A stretch of DNA of 64,000 nucleotides from JBCBKP01 sp038521625 (GTDB taxonomy: Bacteria; Planctomycetota; Phycisphaerae; Phycisphaerales; UBA1924), in assembly GCA_038521625.1 (NCBI GenBank), contig JBCBKP010000007.1:42997-106996 (forward strand). The letters are read 5' to 3'. Every line of letters begins with the position of its first letter. The stretch's first letter is position 1. Shown piece by piece: positions 55,203 through 63,179 of the stretch. The position numbers and the translations under genes were made by a program. The notes below the pieces were generated by a model. It was not told the origin of the DNA, made no database searches, and was given only the letters and a program-made list of their open reading frames with translations.

Positions 55203-58200
55203 TTGGGCGTACGACCGACAGCCGGGACCGAGCAGCTCCGCCAGGCGGAGCGCCTGCTGCGGCGGGTGCGCGCGCGGGCGCGGCTGGTGCTCGTCGCGCG
55301 CGCGGTCGCGGTGCTGCTGGCGTGGGGCGCCGCCTGGTTCCTGGCCTCGGGGCTGCTGGATTTCCTGGCGCGTCTGCCCGGCGTGCCACGGCTCGCGCTG
55401 CTGCTGATCGGGATCGGTCTGCTCGGGGCCTGGACCGTCCGGGTGCTGCGTCCGGCGGTCCGGTTCCGCCCGAGCCTGTCGCGGATCGCGCTGCGGGCCG
55501 AGCGGGTCGCGGCCGAGGCGCGCGGCGGGCGGAGCGAGGGCCTGCTGGCGGCGGGTCTCGAGTTCGCGCGCGACGCCGGCGGAGACGACGAGATCGAGCG
55601 CGACCTTCGCGGTTCGGTGACCGAGGCGTCGTTCAAGCGGCTGGCGTCCACGCTGAAGTCCGCCAAGCTCGTGCGGCTCGGCGCGGTGCTCTCGTCGCTG
55701 GGCGCGGCGGCGCTCTCGGTGGGCGTGCTCGGGGCGCTGGTCGCCGCCGACCGGCAGAGCGCCTCGATCGCGTTCGAGCGGCTGGTGCTGCCGTTCGGCG
55801 AGCGGCGCTGGCCGAGCCGGACGGACGTCGAGCCGCTGATGTTCGCGGGCGTGCACCCGTCGGACACGGCCCTGCCGCTGCGTGCGGTGCTCGTCGAGCC
55901 CGACGATCCGGCGACGCGGGTGACGGCGGTGTACAGGGTCCGAGACGAAGGCGGTTCGTTCGGTCCCGAGCGGCGCGTGGTGCTCTCGGCGCAGCGGGAG
56001 CGCGCACAGAGCTCGACGGGGTACATGGGTCTGGTGTACGAGCGGCTGCTCGAGCCGGCGGCGTTCGGCGAGACCGGAGCATCGGCGCGCGAGATCGACA
56101 TCCGGTTCGAGTCGATCGACGACGAGACCGGGGCGTCGCGTCTGCGTGTTGTCGACCCGCCGCGGCTCGTCGCGGCGAGCGCGACGATCGAGCCGCCGGC
56201 TTATGCGGACGGGCTGACCGAGGCGACCGGGCTCCGAGCGGGGGCCGACCTCGATCTCGGCGACGGCGAGGACGAGCGTGCGATCGTCGGTCCGGTGCTG
56301 GCCGGCTCGCGCGTCCGGCTGGCCCTGCGGTTCAACAAGCCGATCGACGAGTCCGAGGAGGTGCCGGCGTGGCTCGCACCCCTGGTGATCGCCGGCGAGG
56401 GCGTCGAGGTCGCGCGCGACGGCTCGAGCATCGTCGCGGAGGCGATGCTGCCGCGATCGGTCCGCCTGCCCATCGATGGTGTCGGCGCCGACGGGCTCGA
56501 GCTCCGCGGTGAGCCCTCGTTCGCGTTCGACGTGGTCGAGGACGCCGAGCCCTCGGTGGCGGTGACCACGCCGCCGGCCGACGAGACCGTGCTCTCGACG
56601 GCGCTGATCGAGATCGAGGGCGAGGGGCGTGACGACCTCGCGCTGCGCGAGCTCTGGCTCGACGGGGCGCTGGCGCAGCGCGACCCGACGAGCGTCGGGG
56701 CCGAGCCGGAAGCGGACCCGCTCGGCGCCGAGCGCCTGTTCGAGGCCACGGAGCCGTCGCGCCGGGGCGTCGTTGGCGGGCGCCTCGATCTCTCGCGGTT
56801 CGAGCCGGCGCCCGGCGACGAGATCTGGGTCTGGGCGGTCGCGACCGACGTCTACGAGATCGGCGGAGACCCGCGCGACGCGGTGCGTTCGGTGCCGCGA
56901 CGCCTGCGCGTCATCGAGGAGAGCGATCTGATCGAGGAGGTCCGCGGGCGACTGGGCGCCGTGAGGCGTTCGGCGATGCGGCTGGACGAGCAGCAGCGCG
57001 AGCTCCGCGAGCGTGCGGGCGAGGGCGAGGTGGACGGGCTGCAGCGCGAACAGTCGACGCTCGGCGAGCGGCTCTCGGCGCAGCAGCGCGTGGTCGAGGC
57101 GCTGCGCGAACGGGTCGACCGCAACCGCCTGGCGGACGACGCGCTGCCGACGCTGCTGAACGAGGCGGAGCGCGTGCTGGATCGCGCGGTCGAGGCGAGC
57201 GAGGCGGCGAGCGAGGCGCTGGCGGAGGCCGAGCGGGCGCCGGGCGCGGAGGCCCGGGAGGCGGCGACCGATGCGCAGCGCGAGGTGCGCGACGAGCTGG
57301 GTCGGCTCGCGCGTCTGCTCGACCGCGGCGAAGACGGCTGGCTCGCGCGTCGGGGCGTCGAGCGCCTTCTGGAGGACCAGCGCGAGCTCGCCGAGCGCAC
57401 CGAGGGGTTCGGGCGCGAGACCGTCGGGCGCGAGCTGGCCGAGCTGACCGAGGATCAGCGGTCCGAGCTCGCCGAGATCGAGGCGGCCCAGCGCGAGCTG
57501 GCCGAGCGGGCCCGGAGCACGATCGACGAGCTGACCGAGCGCGCGCAGCAGCTGAGCGAGCCCGGGGAGAACCAGGACCGGGCGCAGTCGTCGGCGATGT
57601 CGCGTGCGGCGCAGGAGGCCGCGTCGGCGCGCGTGCCCGAGCGCCTGGACGAGGCGGCCTCGCAGATCGGGCAGAACCAGAGCGCCCAAGCCGGCGAGCA
57701 GCAGGAGGCCGCGATCGAGGCACTCGAGCGGGCGCTCGAGGAGCTCGACGAGGCCGAGCGGAACCGGGACCGTCAGCTCGAGCGGGCCGCCGAGGAACTC
57801 GTGCAGGCGATCGAGCGGCTGGTGCGGCTCCAGCAGGAGGAGCTGACGAGGCTGGAGGCGCTCGCGGGCGTCGCGGCGAACGCGCCGGCGCTCGCCGGCG
57901 GGATGGAGAGCCTGCACCGTCTCACGCTCGCGGCCTCGGCCCAGGCTGGTGAGGCTGGGGACGAGTTCGCGGTGGTCGCCGAGCTGCTGGCCGACGCGGC
58001 GCGGTCGCAGATCGAGTCGGTGACGGCGCTGCGGGGCGCGGACCCGACGGAGGCGGAGGTCGCCGAGCGACGCAGCCTGTCGCTGCTCGAGACGGCGCTG
58101 GAGGAAGCGCAGCGGATCGGCGAGGAGGCGGCGGGACGCGAGGCGGACCGCAAGCGCCGCGAGCTGGAGGGCGCGTACCGGGCGGCGCTGGAGGAACAGC

Positions 58201-58841
58201 TGGCGATCCGGGACGAGACCGAGCCGCTCGCGAACGGGCGCCTGAACCGGCGCCAGCGCGCCGACGCGCGCGGGCTGGGGCGCCGGGAGGCGGCGCTGCG
58301 CGAGCGTCTGGAGGCGCTGACGGCGGAGATCGAGGACATCGCCGAGTCGGTCGTGTTCGCGCTGGCCCACGAGCAGCTCGACGAGCGCACGGGGGCGGCC
58401 GCGGATCGGCTCGACGGCGGCGACGAGATCGCGGTCGCGGTGACCGACATGGAGGGCGCGATCGAGATCCTCCGAGGGCTGCTCGAGGCGCTCGACGACC
58501 AGAGCAATCGAGACGACGAGTTCGCCGACGCCGCGAGCGGCGGCGGAGGCGGCGGCGGCGGCGGCCAGGGGGGCGAGCAGCCGCTGCTGCCCCCGATCGC
58601 GCAGCTCAAGCTGCTCAGGTCGATGCAGGAGCAGGCGGCGACGCTGACCCGGCGCGCGAACGAGAGCGACGACGGGCGCGTCGGACGTTTCGGGCCGGCC
58701 GAGCTCGCCGAGCTGCAGTCGACGATCGCGGACACCGCCCGCACGATGCTGGAGTCGATGAATCAGCAGGACGCGCCCGCCCCGAGGCACAGCCCCGCGG
58801 GGCCACCCGGGGGCGGCGAGGGCGCCGGAGGACCCGAATGA
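55203..58841 (+). CDS. Giant membrane-anchored coiled-coil protein (DUF4175-like)
   Basis: 1212 residues from TTG 55203 with GGAGGG 4 nt upstream. An in-frame GTG at 55137 lacks a binding site. Two N-terminal membrane helices (ARLVLVARAVAVLLAWGAAW; RLALLLIGIGLLGAWTVRVL) and a third near 180-200 are followed by beta-rich domains to about residue 570. An Arg/Glu-rich coiled coil of about 500 residues comes next (RSAMRLDEQQRELRERAGEG; ELAEIEAAQRELAERARSTI), with a Gly run around residue 1115. The N-terminal arrangement matches the 15709-17520 protein. It probably spans the periplasm or builds a scaffold. The function is unknown; the stop overlaps the next ATG. Confidence 0.8.
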   Translation: MGVRPTAGTEQLRQAERLLRRVRARARLVLVARAVAVLLAWGAAWFLASGLLDFLARLPGVPRLALLLIGIGLLGAWTVRVLRPAVRFRPSLSRIALRAERVAAEARGGRSEGLLAAGLEFARDAGGDDEIERDLRGSVTEASFKRLASTLKSAKLVRLGAVLSSLGAAALSVGVLGALVAADRQSASIAFERLVLPFGERRWPSRTDVEPLMFAGVHPSDTALPLRAVLVEPDDPATRVTAVYRVRDEGGSFGPERRVVLSAQRERAQSSTGYMGLVYERLLEPAAFGETGASAREIDIRFESIDDETGASRLRVVDPPRLVAASATIEPPAYADGLTEATGLRAGADLDLGDGEDERAIVGPVLAGSRVRLALRFNKPIDESEEVPAWLAPLVIAGEGVEVARDGSSIVAEAMLPRSVRLPIDGVGADGLELRGEPSFAFDVVEDAEPSVAVTTPPADETVLSTALIEIEGEGRDDLALRELWLDGALAQRDPTSVGAEPEADPLGAERLFEATEPSRRGVVGGRLDLSRFEPAPGDEIWVWAVATDVYEIGGDPRDAVRSVPRRLRVIEESDLIEEVRGRLGAVRRSAMRLDEQQRELRERAGEGEVDGLQREQSTLGERLSAQQRVVEALRERVDRNRLADDALPTLLNEAERVLDRAVEASEAASEALAEAERAPGAEAREAATDAQREVRDELGRLARLLDRGEDGWLARRGVERLLEDQRELAERTEGFGRETVGRELAELTEDQRSELAEIEAAQRELAERARSTIDELTERAQQLSEPGENQDRAQSSAMSRAAQEAASARVPERLDEAASQIGQNQSAQAGEQQEAAIEALERALEELDEAERNRDRQLERAAEELVQAIERLVRLQQEELTRLEALAGVAANAPALAGGMESLHRLTLAASAQAGEAGDEFAVVAELLADAARSQIESVTALRGADPTEAEVAERRSLSLLETALEEAQRIGEEAAGREADRKRRELEGAYRAALEEQLAIRDETEPLANGRLNRRQRADARGLGRREAALRERLEALTAEIEDIAESVVFALAHEQLDERTGAAADRLDGGDEIAVAVTDMEGAIEILRGLLEALDDQSNRDDEFADAASGGGGGGGGGQGGEQPLLPPIAQLKLLRSMQEQAATLTRRANESDDGRVGRFGPAELAELQSTIADTARTMLESMNQQDAPAPRHSPAGPPGGGEGAGGPE

Positions 58842-59554
58842 GAGCGACCGCATTCTGCATCGCGTTGCTGTCGGCCTCGACGGCCTCGACGGCCTCGGCG
58901 CAGCTCCAGCCGATCGCGCCCGATCGCGAGGCGCTCACGCCGGTCGAACCGTCGGGCGGCTGGAGCGATCCGATCCCGAATCTCGACGATCTGCTCGGCC
59001 TGGAACGGCTCGACGATCGGGGGGCCGGGCCGGACGCGCTGCCGTCGCCCGAGCTGGCCGACCTGGAGCGCCGTCTGACCGGCGAGGAGGCGTCGCAGCA
59101 GCTCGACCAGGCGGTCCAGCTCATGGGCGACGCCGCGACGCGCCTGGCGAGCAACCCGGGCGACACGGGGATCACGACGCAGCGCGTGCAAGAGGAGATC
59201 CTCCGCAAGCTGCAGGCGGTGATCGACTCGGCCCGCGAGTCGCAGAGCAGCAACAGCTCGTCCTCGAGCCAGCAGCAGGACGACGCCTCGGGCCAGCAGC
59301 AGGCGAGCCAGGCGAGCGGCGAGCAGTCGGGGAGCCAGGGCGACGACAGCGCCGAACTCCTCCCGCCGACGCTTCAGGACGGGCAGCTGAACCCGGAGGC
59401 CGTGGCCGACGCGGCCCGCTGGGGCGCGCTGCCCGAGCGGCTGCGCGGCGCGTTGCGTCAGGGGTACGGCGAGCGTTTCAGCTCGCTCTACGAGCAGCTC
59501 ACGCGACGGTACTACCAGCGTCTGGCCGAGACGGCCCGAGAGGAGGATCGCTGA
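58838..59554 (+). CDS. Secreted Gln/Ser-rich helical protein, unknown function
   Basis: 238 residues. Signal peptide MRATAFCIALLSASTASTAS, encoded partly by three direct repeats of GGCCTCGAC (58877-58900). The mature protein has a helical region (ASQQLDQAVQLMGDAATRLA; VQEEILRKLQAVIDSARES), a Ser/Gln low-complexity linker (SSNSSSSSQQQDD) and a C-terminal helix pair (RLRGALRQGYGERFSSLYEQ, LTRRYYQRLAETA). That last motif, 'LP..LR..L..G....FS.LYE.LT..YY..LA', recurs in planctomycetal proteins beside DUF4175 genes, as far as I recall. It is coupled on both sides (ATGA and TGATG). Confidence 0.7.
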   Translation: MRATAFCIALLSASTASTASAQLQPIAPDREALTPVEPSGGWSDPIPNLDDLLGLERLDDRGAGPDALPSPELADLERRLTGEEASQQLDQAVQLMGDAATRLASNPGDTGITTQRVQEEILRKLQAVIDSARESQSSNSSSSSQQQDDASGQQQASQASGEQSGSQGDDSAELLPPTLQDGQLNPEAVADAARWGALPERLRGALRQGYGERFSSLYEQLTRRYYQRLAETAREEDR

Positions 59555-60627
59555 TGCCCGGGAGCCGATGGCAGTGCGCCGCCCTGGTCGCCCTCGCGTC
59601 GGGCGGCGCCGTCGCCCAGGAGGGCGAGCGTCCGGATGAGGCCGGGGTCTCGGCCACGAACGATGCGCTGGACAACGAGCTGACGCCCGAGCTCGCCGAG
59701 ACGGTGACGCGCGGGCTGGAGTGGCTCGCGTCGCAGCAGGGGCCCGATGGTGCGTGGGACGCGGGGCGCTACGGCAAGAACGTCGCGATCACGTCGCTGG
59801 CGTGCCTGGCGTTCATGGCCGACGGGCACCTGCCGGGGCGCGGGCGGTACGGCGAGCACGTCGAGCGCGGCCTGCGGTTCATCCTGGACAACGTTGCGGA
59901 GAACGGCCTGATCACCTCGGACGCGTCGCACGGCCCGATGTACGGGCACGGCTTTGCGGCGCTGTTCGTCGGCGAGGTCTACGGCATGACGCAGGGCGGG
60001 CCCGACACGCGGCTGGCGGCTCGCACGCACGAGACGCTGGTCAAGGCGGTCCGGCTGATCGAGCGGACGCAGAACGAGGAGGGCGGCTGGCGGTACAACC
60101 CGGTGCCCTACGACGCGGACGTCTCGGTCACGATCTGCCAGATCATGGCGCTGCGGTCGGCGCGGAACGCGGGGATCGAGGTCGACAAGAACGTGATCGA
60201 CAAGGCGGTCGAGTACGTCCGCCGGCTGCAGAACGGGGACGGCGGCTGGAGATACCAGGCGGGCGGCGGGACGAGCGCGTGGCCGCGCTCGGCCGCGGGC
60301 CTCGCGAGCCTGTACTACGCGGGCATCTACGAGGACGAGGCGCTGGACCGAGGCCTCACCTACCTCCAGCGGACGGCGACCCCGGGCGGGAGCTTCTCGA
60401 GCCGCACGCACTATTTCTACGGGCACTACTACGCGGTGCAGGCGATGTTTCTGGCGGGCGGCGACTACTGGGGGCGCTGGTGGCCGGCCATCCGCAGCGA
60501 GCTGATCGGCAGTCAGCTCGACACCGGGGCCTGGGACGACGCGACCGGCGGGCGTCCGTACGGCACCGCGATGGCCCTCATCGTGCTCCAGATGCCGAAG
60601 CGCTACCTGCCGATCTTCCAGAAATGA
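59554..60627 (+). CDS. Secreted prenyltransferase/squalene-oxidase-repeat protein
   Basis: 357 residues. A signal peptide (MPGSRWQCAALVALASGGAV) precedes an alpha/alpha-barrel with repeats of the form 'gl.wL...Q..dGaWd' (TRGLEWLASQQGPDGAWDAG; RLIERTQNEEGGWRYNPVPY; VEYVRRLQNGDGGWRYQAGG; THYFYGHYYAVQAMFLAGGD). These QxxDGGW-type repeats define the terpene-cyclase/prenyltransferase fold. The catalytic DxDD of squalene cyclases is not evident, so a binding role in the periplasm is more likely than cyclisation. It is the last gene of the cluster, followed by a 170-nt gap. Confidence 0.82.
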   Translation: MPGSRWQCAALVALASGGAVAQEGERPDEAGVSATNDALDNELTPELAETVTRGLEWLASQQGPDGAWDAGRYGKNVAITSLACLAFMADGHLPGRGRYGEHVERGLRFILDNVAENGLITSDASHGPMYGHGFAALFVGEVYGMTQGGPDTRLAARTHETLVKAVRLIERTQNEEGGWRYNPVPYDADVSVTICQIMALRSARNAGIEVDKNVIDKAVEYVRRLQNGDGGWRYQAGGGTSAWPRSAAGLASLYYAGIYEDEALDRGLTYLQRTATPGGSFSSRTHYFYGHYYAVQAMFLAGGDYWGRWWPAIRSELIGSQLDTGAWDDATGGRPYGTAMALIVLQMPKRYLPIFQK

Positions 60628-60798
60628 AACCTGTAACCGCTTGTGTCGAAAGTTCTTGGGTAATGGCCCGGCACGCCTCCTCTCCAGGGGGCACAATCTC
60701 GGGTGCGGGGCGGTTCATCCCGTTGGACGGCTGTCCCGTTTGTCGCTCGATCGCTTGGAGACTCGCGCACCGTGACCGCTTCGCCCGATAGTTCATCC

Positions 60799-62067
60799 AT
60801 GGCCTCGACGCGCTCGAGACCCCCGATCCGGAGCCGCGCCCTCCCGGCGCTGGCGATCGCCGCCTCGGCGGCGGCCGCCCAGCCGGTCGATCCGAGCATC
60901 GTGGCGGTCTGGCCTTCGGACGCGGTGATCCGATCGATCCTTGACAGCTCGATGCGTGCGGAGCTGGGCGCGTTGATCGCCATCGATTCGAACGGCGTGC
61001 GATTCCTGGACGACATCGGACGCCCCCGGACCGTCGGCTGGGAGCGGCTTCTTGCGATCACGACGCCCGAGGGCATCGAGTCGTTCCGCCCGGCGCTCGA
61101 TCCCGACGTGCGCGTCGATCTGAACGACGGCCGGCGCTGGATCGGCACGCTCGCCCGCGAGAGCGCCGACGAGGTGATCGTCGACCTGGCGTGGGGCGGG
61201 CGCGTGCGGGCCTCGCTCGAGGAGGTCGCCTCGATCGAGCGGCTCGAGGGCGGGGCGGACGTCGTGCCGCCGTCGGCGCCATCGGGCGGGGACGACGTGC
61301 TGGAGATGTCGAACGGCGATCGGCTGCGCGGCTTCCTAGTCGCGTTTGGGCCGCGCGTCGAGTTCGAGACCGATTCCGGTGTCGTCGAGGTCGGTCGCGA
61401 GCGCGTCGTCTCGGTCCGTCTTGCGGCCGAGCCGGCCGAACCGCTCGGCCCTCGGGTCTGGCTCAGCGATGGCTCGGTCGTGAACGCCAGCCCCGCCGGC
61501 GCCGCGCCGGGGACGGGTGCGCCGGACGGCCTCGGTTTCCTGTGGTCGCTCGGGGCCGCGGGCAGCGGCGGGCAGCCGGTCTCGTGGGAGCTCGACGCGG
61601 TCGAGGCGTACACGCCCGAGGTGTCCTCGCTCACCGCGCTGGCCACGATCCGTCTCGATGGGTTCACGCTGCCGAGCGAACGGCGGTGGAGCGAGCCGCC
61701 CGAGGTCGACGACCCGAGGGCGGTGCCGATCGGCTTGGCGGACATCAGAGTCCCGGGGCCGATGTCGCTCCGCTGGACGCTCCCGAGCGCCTCGGTCCGC
61801 CTGGTCCTCCAGGTCGAGGCGGATCCCGCGGTCGTCGGGCCGTGGACCGATTCGGTGGTGACCGCGGCGATCGAGACCGTCGATGGCATGCTCGAGGTCG
61901 GGTCGGTCCGCGTCACGTCGGGCGACCCGGGTCAGACGATCGACGCGTCGCTCCCGGGCGATGGTGGGCCGGGCCGCGTGCTCGTGGTCACGATCGATTC
62001 GGGCGAGTACGGGCCGGTGCAGGACGCGGTGATCCTGCGTCGCGGCGCGCTGCTCAACACAAACTAG
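60799..62067 (+). CDS. Secreted protein with NPCBM-like C-terminal domain
   Basis: 422 residues from ATG 60799. GTG 60772 with a distant GGAG is an in-frame alternative. A signal sequence (IRSRALPALAIAASAAAAQP) is followed by three copies of a small beta-barrel with the pattern 'V..dG....G.l......e..v.l' (VDLNDGRRWIGTLARESADE; LEMSNGDRLRGFLVAFGPRV; VWLSDGSVVNASPAGAAPGT). The C-terminal beta sandwich (ASVRLVLQVEADPAVVGPWT ... VLVVTIDSGEYGPVQDAVIL) resembles an NPCBM carbohydrate-binding domain. It is probably a cell-surface or periplasmic binding protein. Its stop directly abuts that of convergent trpS. Confidence 0.65.
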   Translation: MASTRSRPPIRSRALPALAIAASAAAAQPVDPSIVAVWPSDAVIRSILDSSMRAELGALIAIDSNGVRFLDDIGRPRTVGWERLLAITTPEGIESFRPALDPDVRVDLNDGRRWIGTLARESADEVIVDLAWGGRVRASLEEVASIERLEGGADVVPPSAPSGGDDVLEMSNGDRLRGFLVAFGPRVEFETDSGVVEVGRERVVSVRLAAEPAEPLGPRVWLSDGSVVNASPAGAAPGTGAPDGLGFLWSLGAAGSGGQPVSWELDAVEAYTPEVSSLTALATIRLDGFTLPSERRWSEPPEVDDPRAVPIGLADIRVPGPMSLRWTLPSASVRLVLQVEADPAVVGPWTDSVVTAAIETVDGMLEVGSVRVTSGDPGQTIDASLPGDGGPGRVLVVTIDSGEYGPVQDAVILRRGALLNTN

Positions 62068-63147
62068 TCAGAGGTCGGCGAGAAAGGCCTCGCGCGGGCC
62101 GTAGTCGAGGTGCATCGCCTTCTTGGCGCGGGCGAGCGTGTCCTCCGCGAGCCCGTTGGCGCGCCGGGTTCCCTCGCGGATGATGTCGAGGATCTTGGCC
62201 TCGCCGGCGGGCGTGTCGAGCTCGGCGCGGCGCTCGCGCTTGGGCGCGATGATCTCGTCGATCGCGGCCGTGATCTCGGCCTTGATGTGCCCGTCGCCGA
62301 TGTTGTCGCCGGCGCTGTACTTCCGCTCAAGCTCGGCGACGCGGTCCGGGTCCTTGATGAACGCGCGGACGAAGTCGAACAGCAGGTTCGACGTGTCGCC
62401 GGGCTCGTCGAGCGCCTGGCGGCCGGTGTAGATCTGGCCGATCTTCTTCTTGATCTGCTTGGCGCTGTCGCCCAGGAAGATCGCGTTGTTCAGGCTCTTG
62501 GACATCTTCCGCCCGTCGATGCCCGGCAGCCGTCCGACCCGACCGACGTGGGCCTTGGGGATCGGGAACAGCCCGCCTTTGGAGGGGTAGTCCTCGTCCT
62601 CGGTGTGCGGGTCGACGTTGCAGTAGAGCTGGTTGAACCGGCGGGCGACCTCGCGGCAGGGCTCGATGTGGGCGACCTGGTCCTCCCCGACCGGCACGAG
62701 CTCGGGGCGGAAGACCAGGATATCGGCGCACTGTCCGACGGCGTACATGGGGAACCCGAACGGGTAGTTGTCGCCCAGCGCCTTATCCTCGATCTCGCTC
62801 TTCAGCGTCGGGTTGCGCATGACGCGGTTGAACGGCAGGAGCATCGCGAGGAACCAGGTCAGCTCGGCGATGGCGGGCACCTCGGTCTGCAGGACGATGG
62901 TGGCGCGCTCGGGGTCGATGCCGCAGGCGATCCAGTCCTTGACGATCTCGATGGTGCTCTGGCGGATGTCCTTGGGCTGGTCGGCCCGTGTCGTGTAGGC
63001 GTGCATGTTCGCCAGCAGGAAGTAGCAGTCGTAGTCGTCCTGCAGCTTCACCCGGTTCTCGACCGAGCCAACCCAGTGCCCGAGGTGCAGGGCGCCGGTC
63101 GGCGTGTCGCCGGTCAGTATGCGGGGCTTGTCTGTCGTCTCGGGCAT
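62068..63147 (-). CDS. trpS: Tryptophan-tRNA ligase
   Basis: 359 residues. Class I synthetase: the HIGH-type motif is GDTPTGALHLGHWVGSVEN, the KMSKS loop reads GIDGRKMSKSLNNAIFLGDS, and the TrpRS-specific segments include MYAVGQCADILVFRPELVPV, GEDQVAHIEPCREVARRFNQ and the C-terminal anticodon-binding helices (GEAKILDIIREGTRRANGLA). It charges tRNA-Trp in the cytoplasm. Length is close to bacterial TrpRS (330-350). ATG 63147 has TAGACT 8 nt upstream. No tRNA or trp-leader sequence was seen. Confidence 0.96.
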   Translation of the reverse strand: MPETTDKPRILTGDTPTGALHLGHWVGSVENRVKLQDDYDCYFLLANMHAYTTRADQPKDIRQSTIEIVKDWIACGIDPERATIVLQTEVPAIAELTWFLAMLLPFNRVMRNPTLKSEIEDKALGDNYPFGFPMYAVGQCADILVFRPELVPVGEDQVAHIEPCREVARRFNQLYCNVDPHTEDEDYPSKGGLFPIPKAHVGRVGRLPGIDGRKMSKSLNNAIFLGDSAKQIKKKIGQIYTGRQALDEPGDTSNLLFDFVRAFIKDPDRVAELERKYSAGDNIGDGHIKAEITAAIDEIIAPKRERRAELDTPAGEAKILDIIREGTRRANGLAEDTLARAKKAMHLDYGPREAFLADL

Positions 63148-63155
63148 GGCCGGCG

Positions 63156-63161
63156 AGTCTA
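63156..63161 (-). promoter_or_regulatory. Leaderless -10 element TAGACT for trpS
   Basis: On the minus strand TAGACT is followed by 8 nt and ATG 63147. It is the widest spacing among the leaderless-type starts in the window. Confidence 0.4.
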
Positions 63162-63179
63162 CGCGCGGACGAGAGCGGG

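Noticed and set aside
55140..58853. 1237-codon minus-strand frame opposite the giant coiled-coil gene
   Set aside because: It mirrors the GC-rich coding strand. The Leu/Arg/Gln-only composition and lack of any start signal mark it as antisense shadow.
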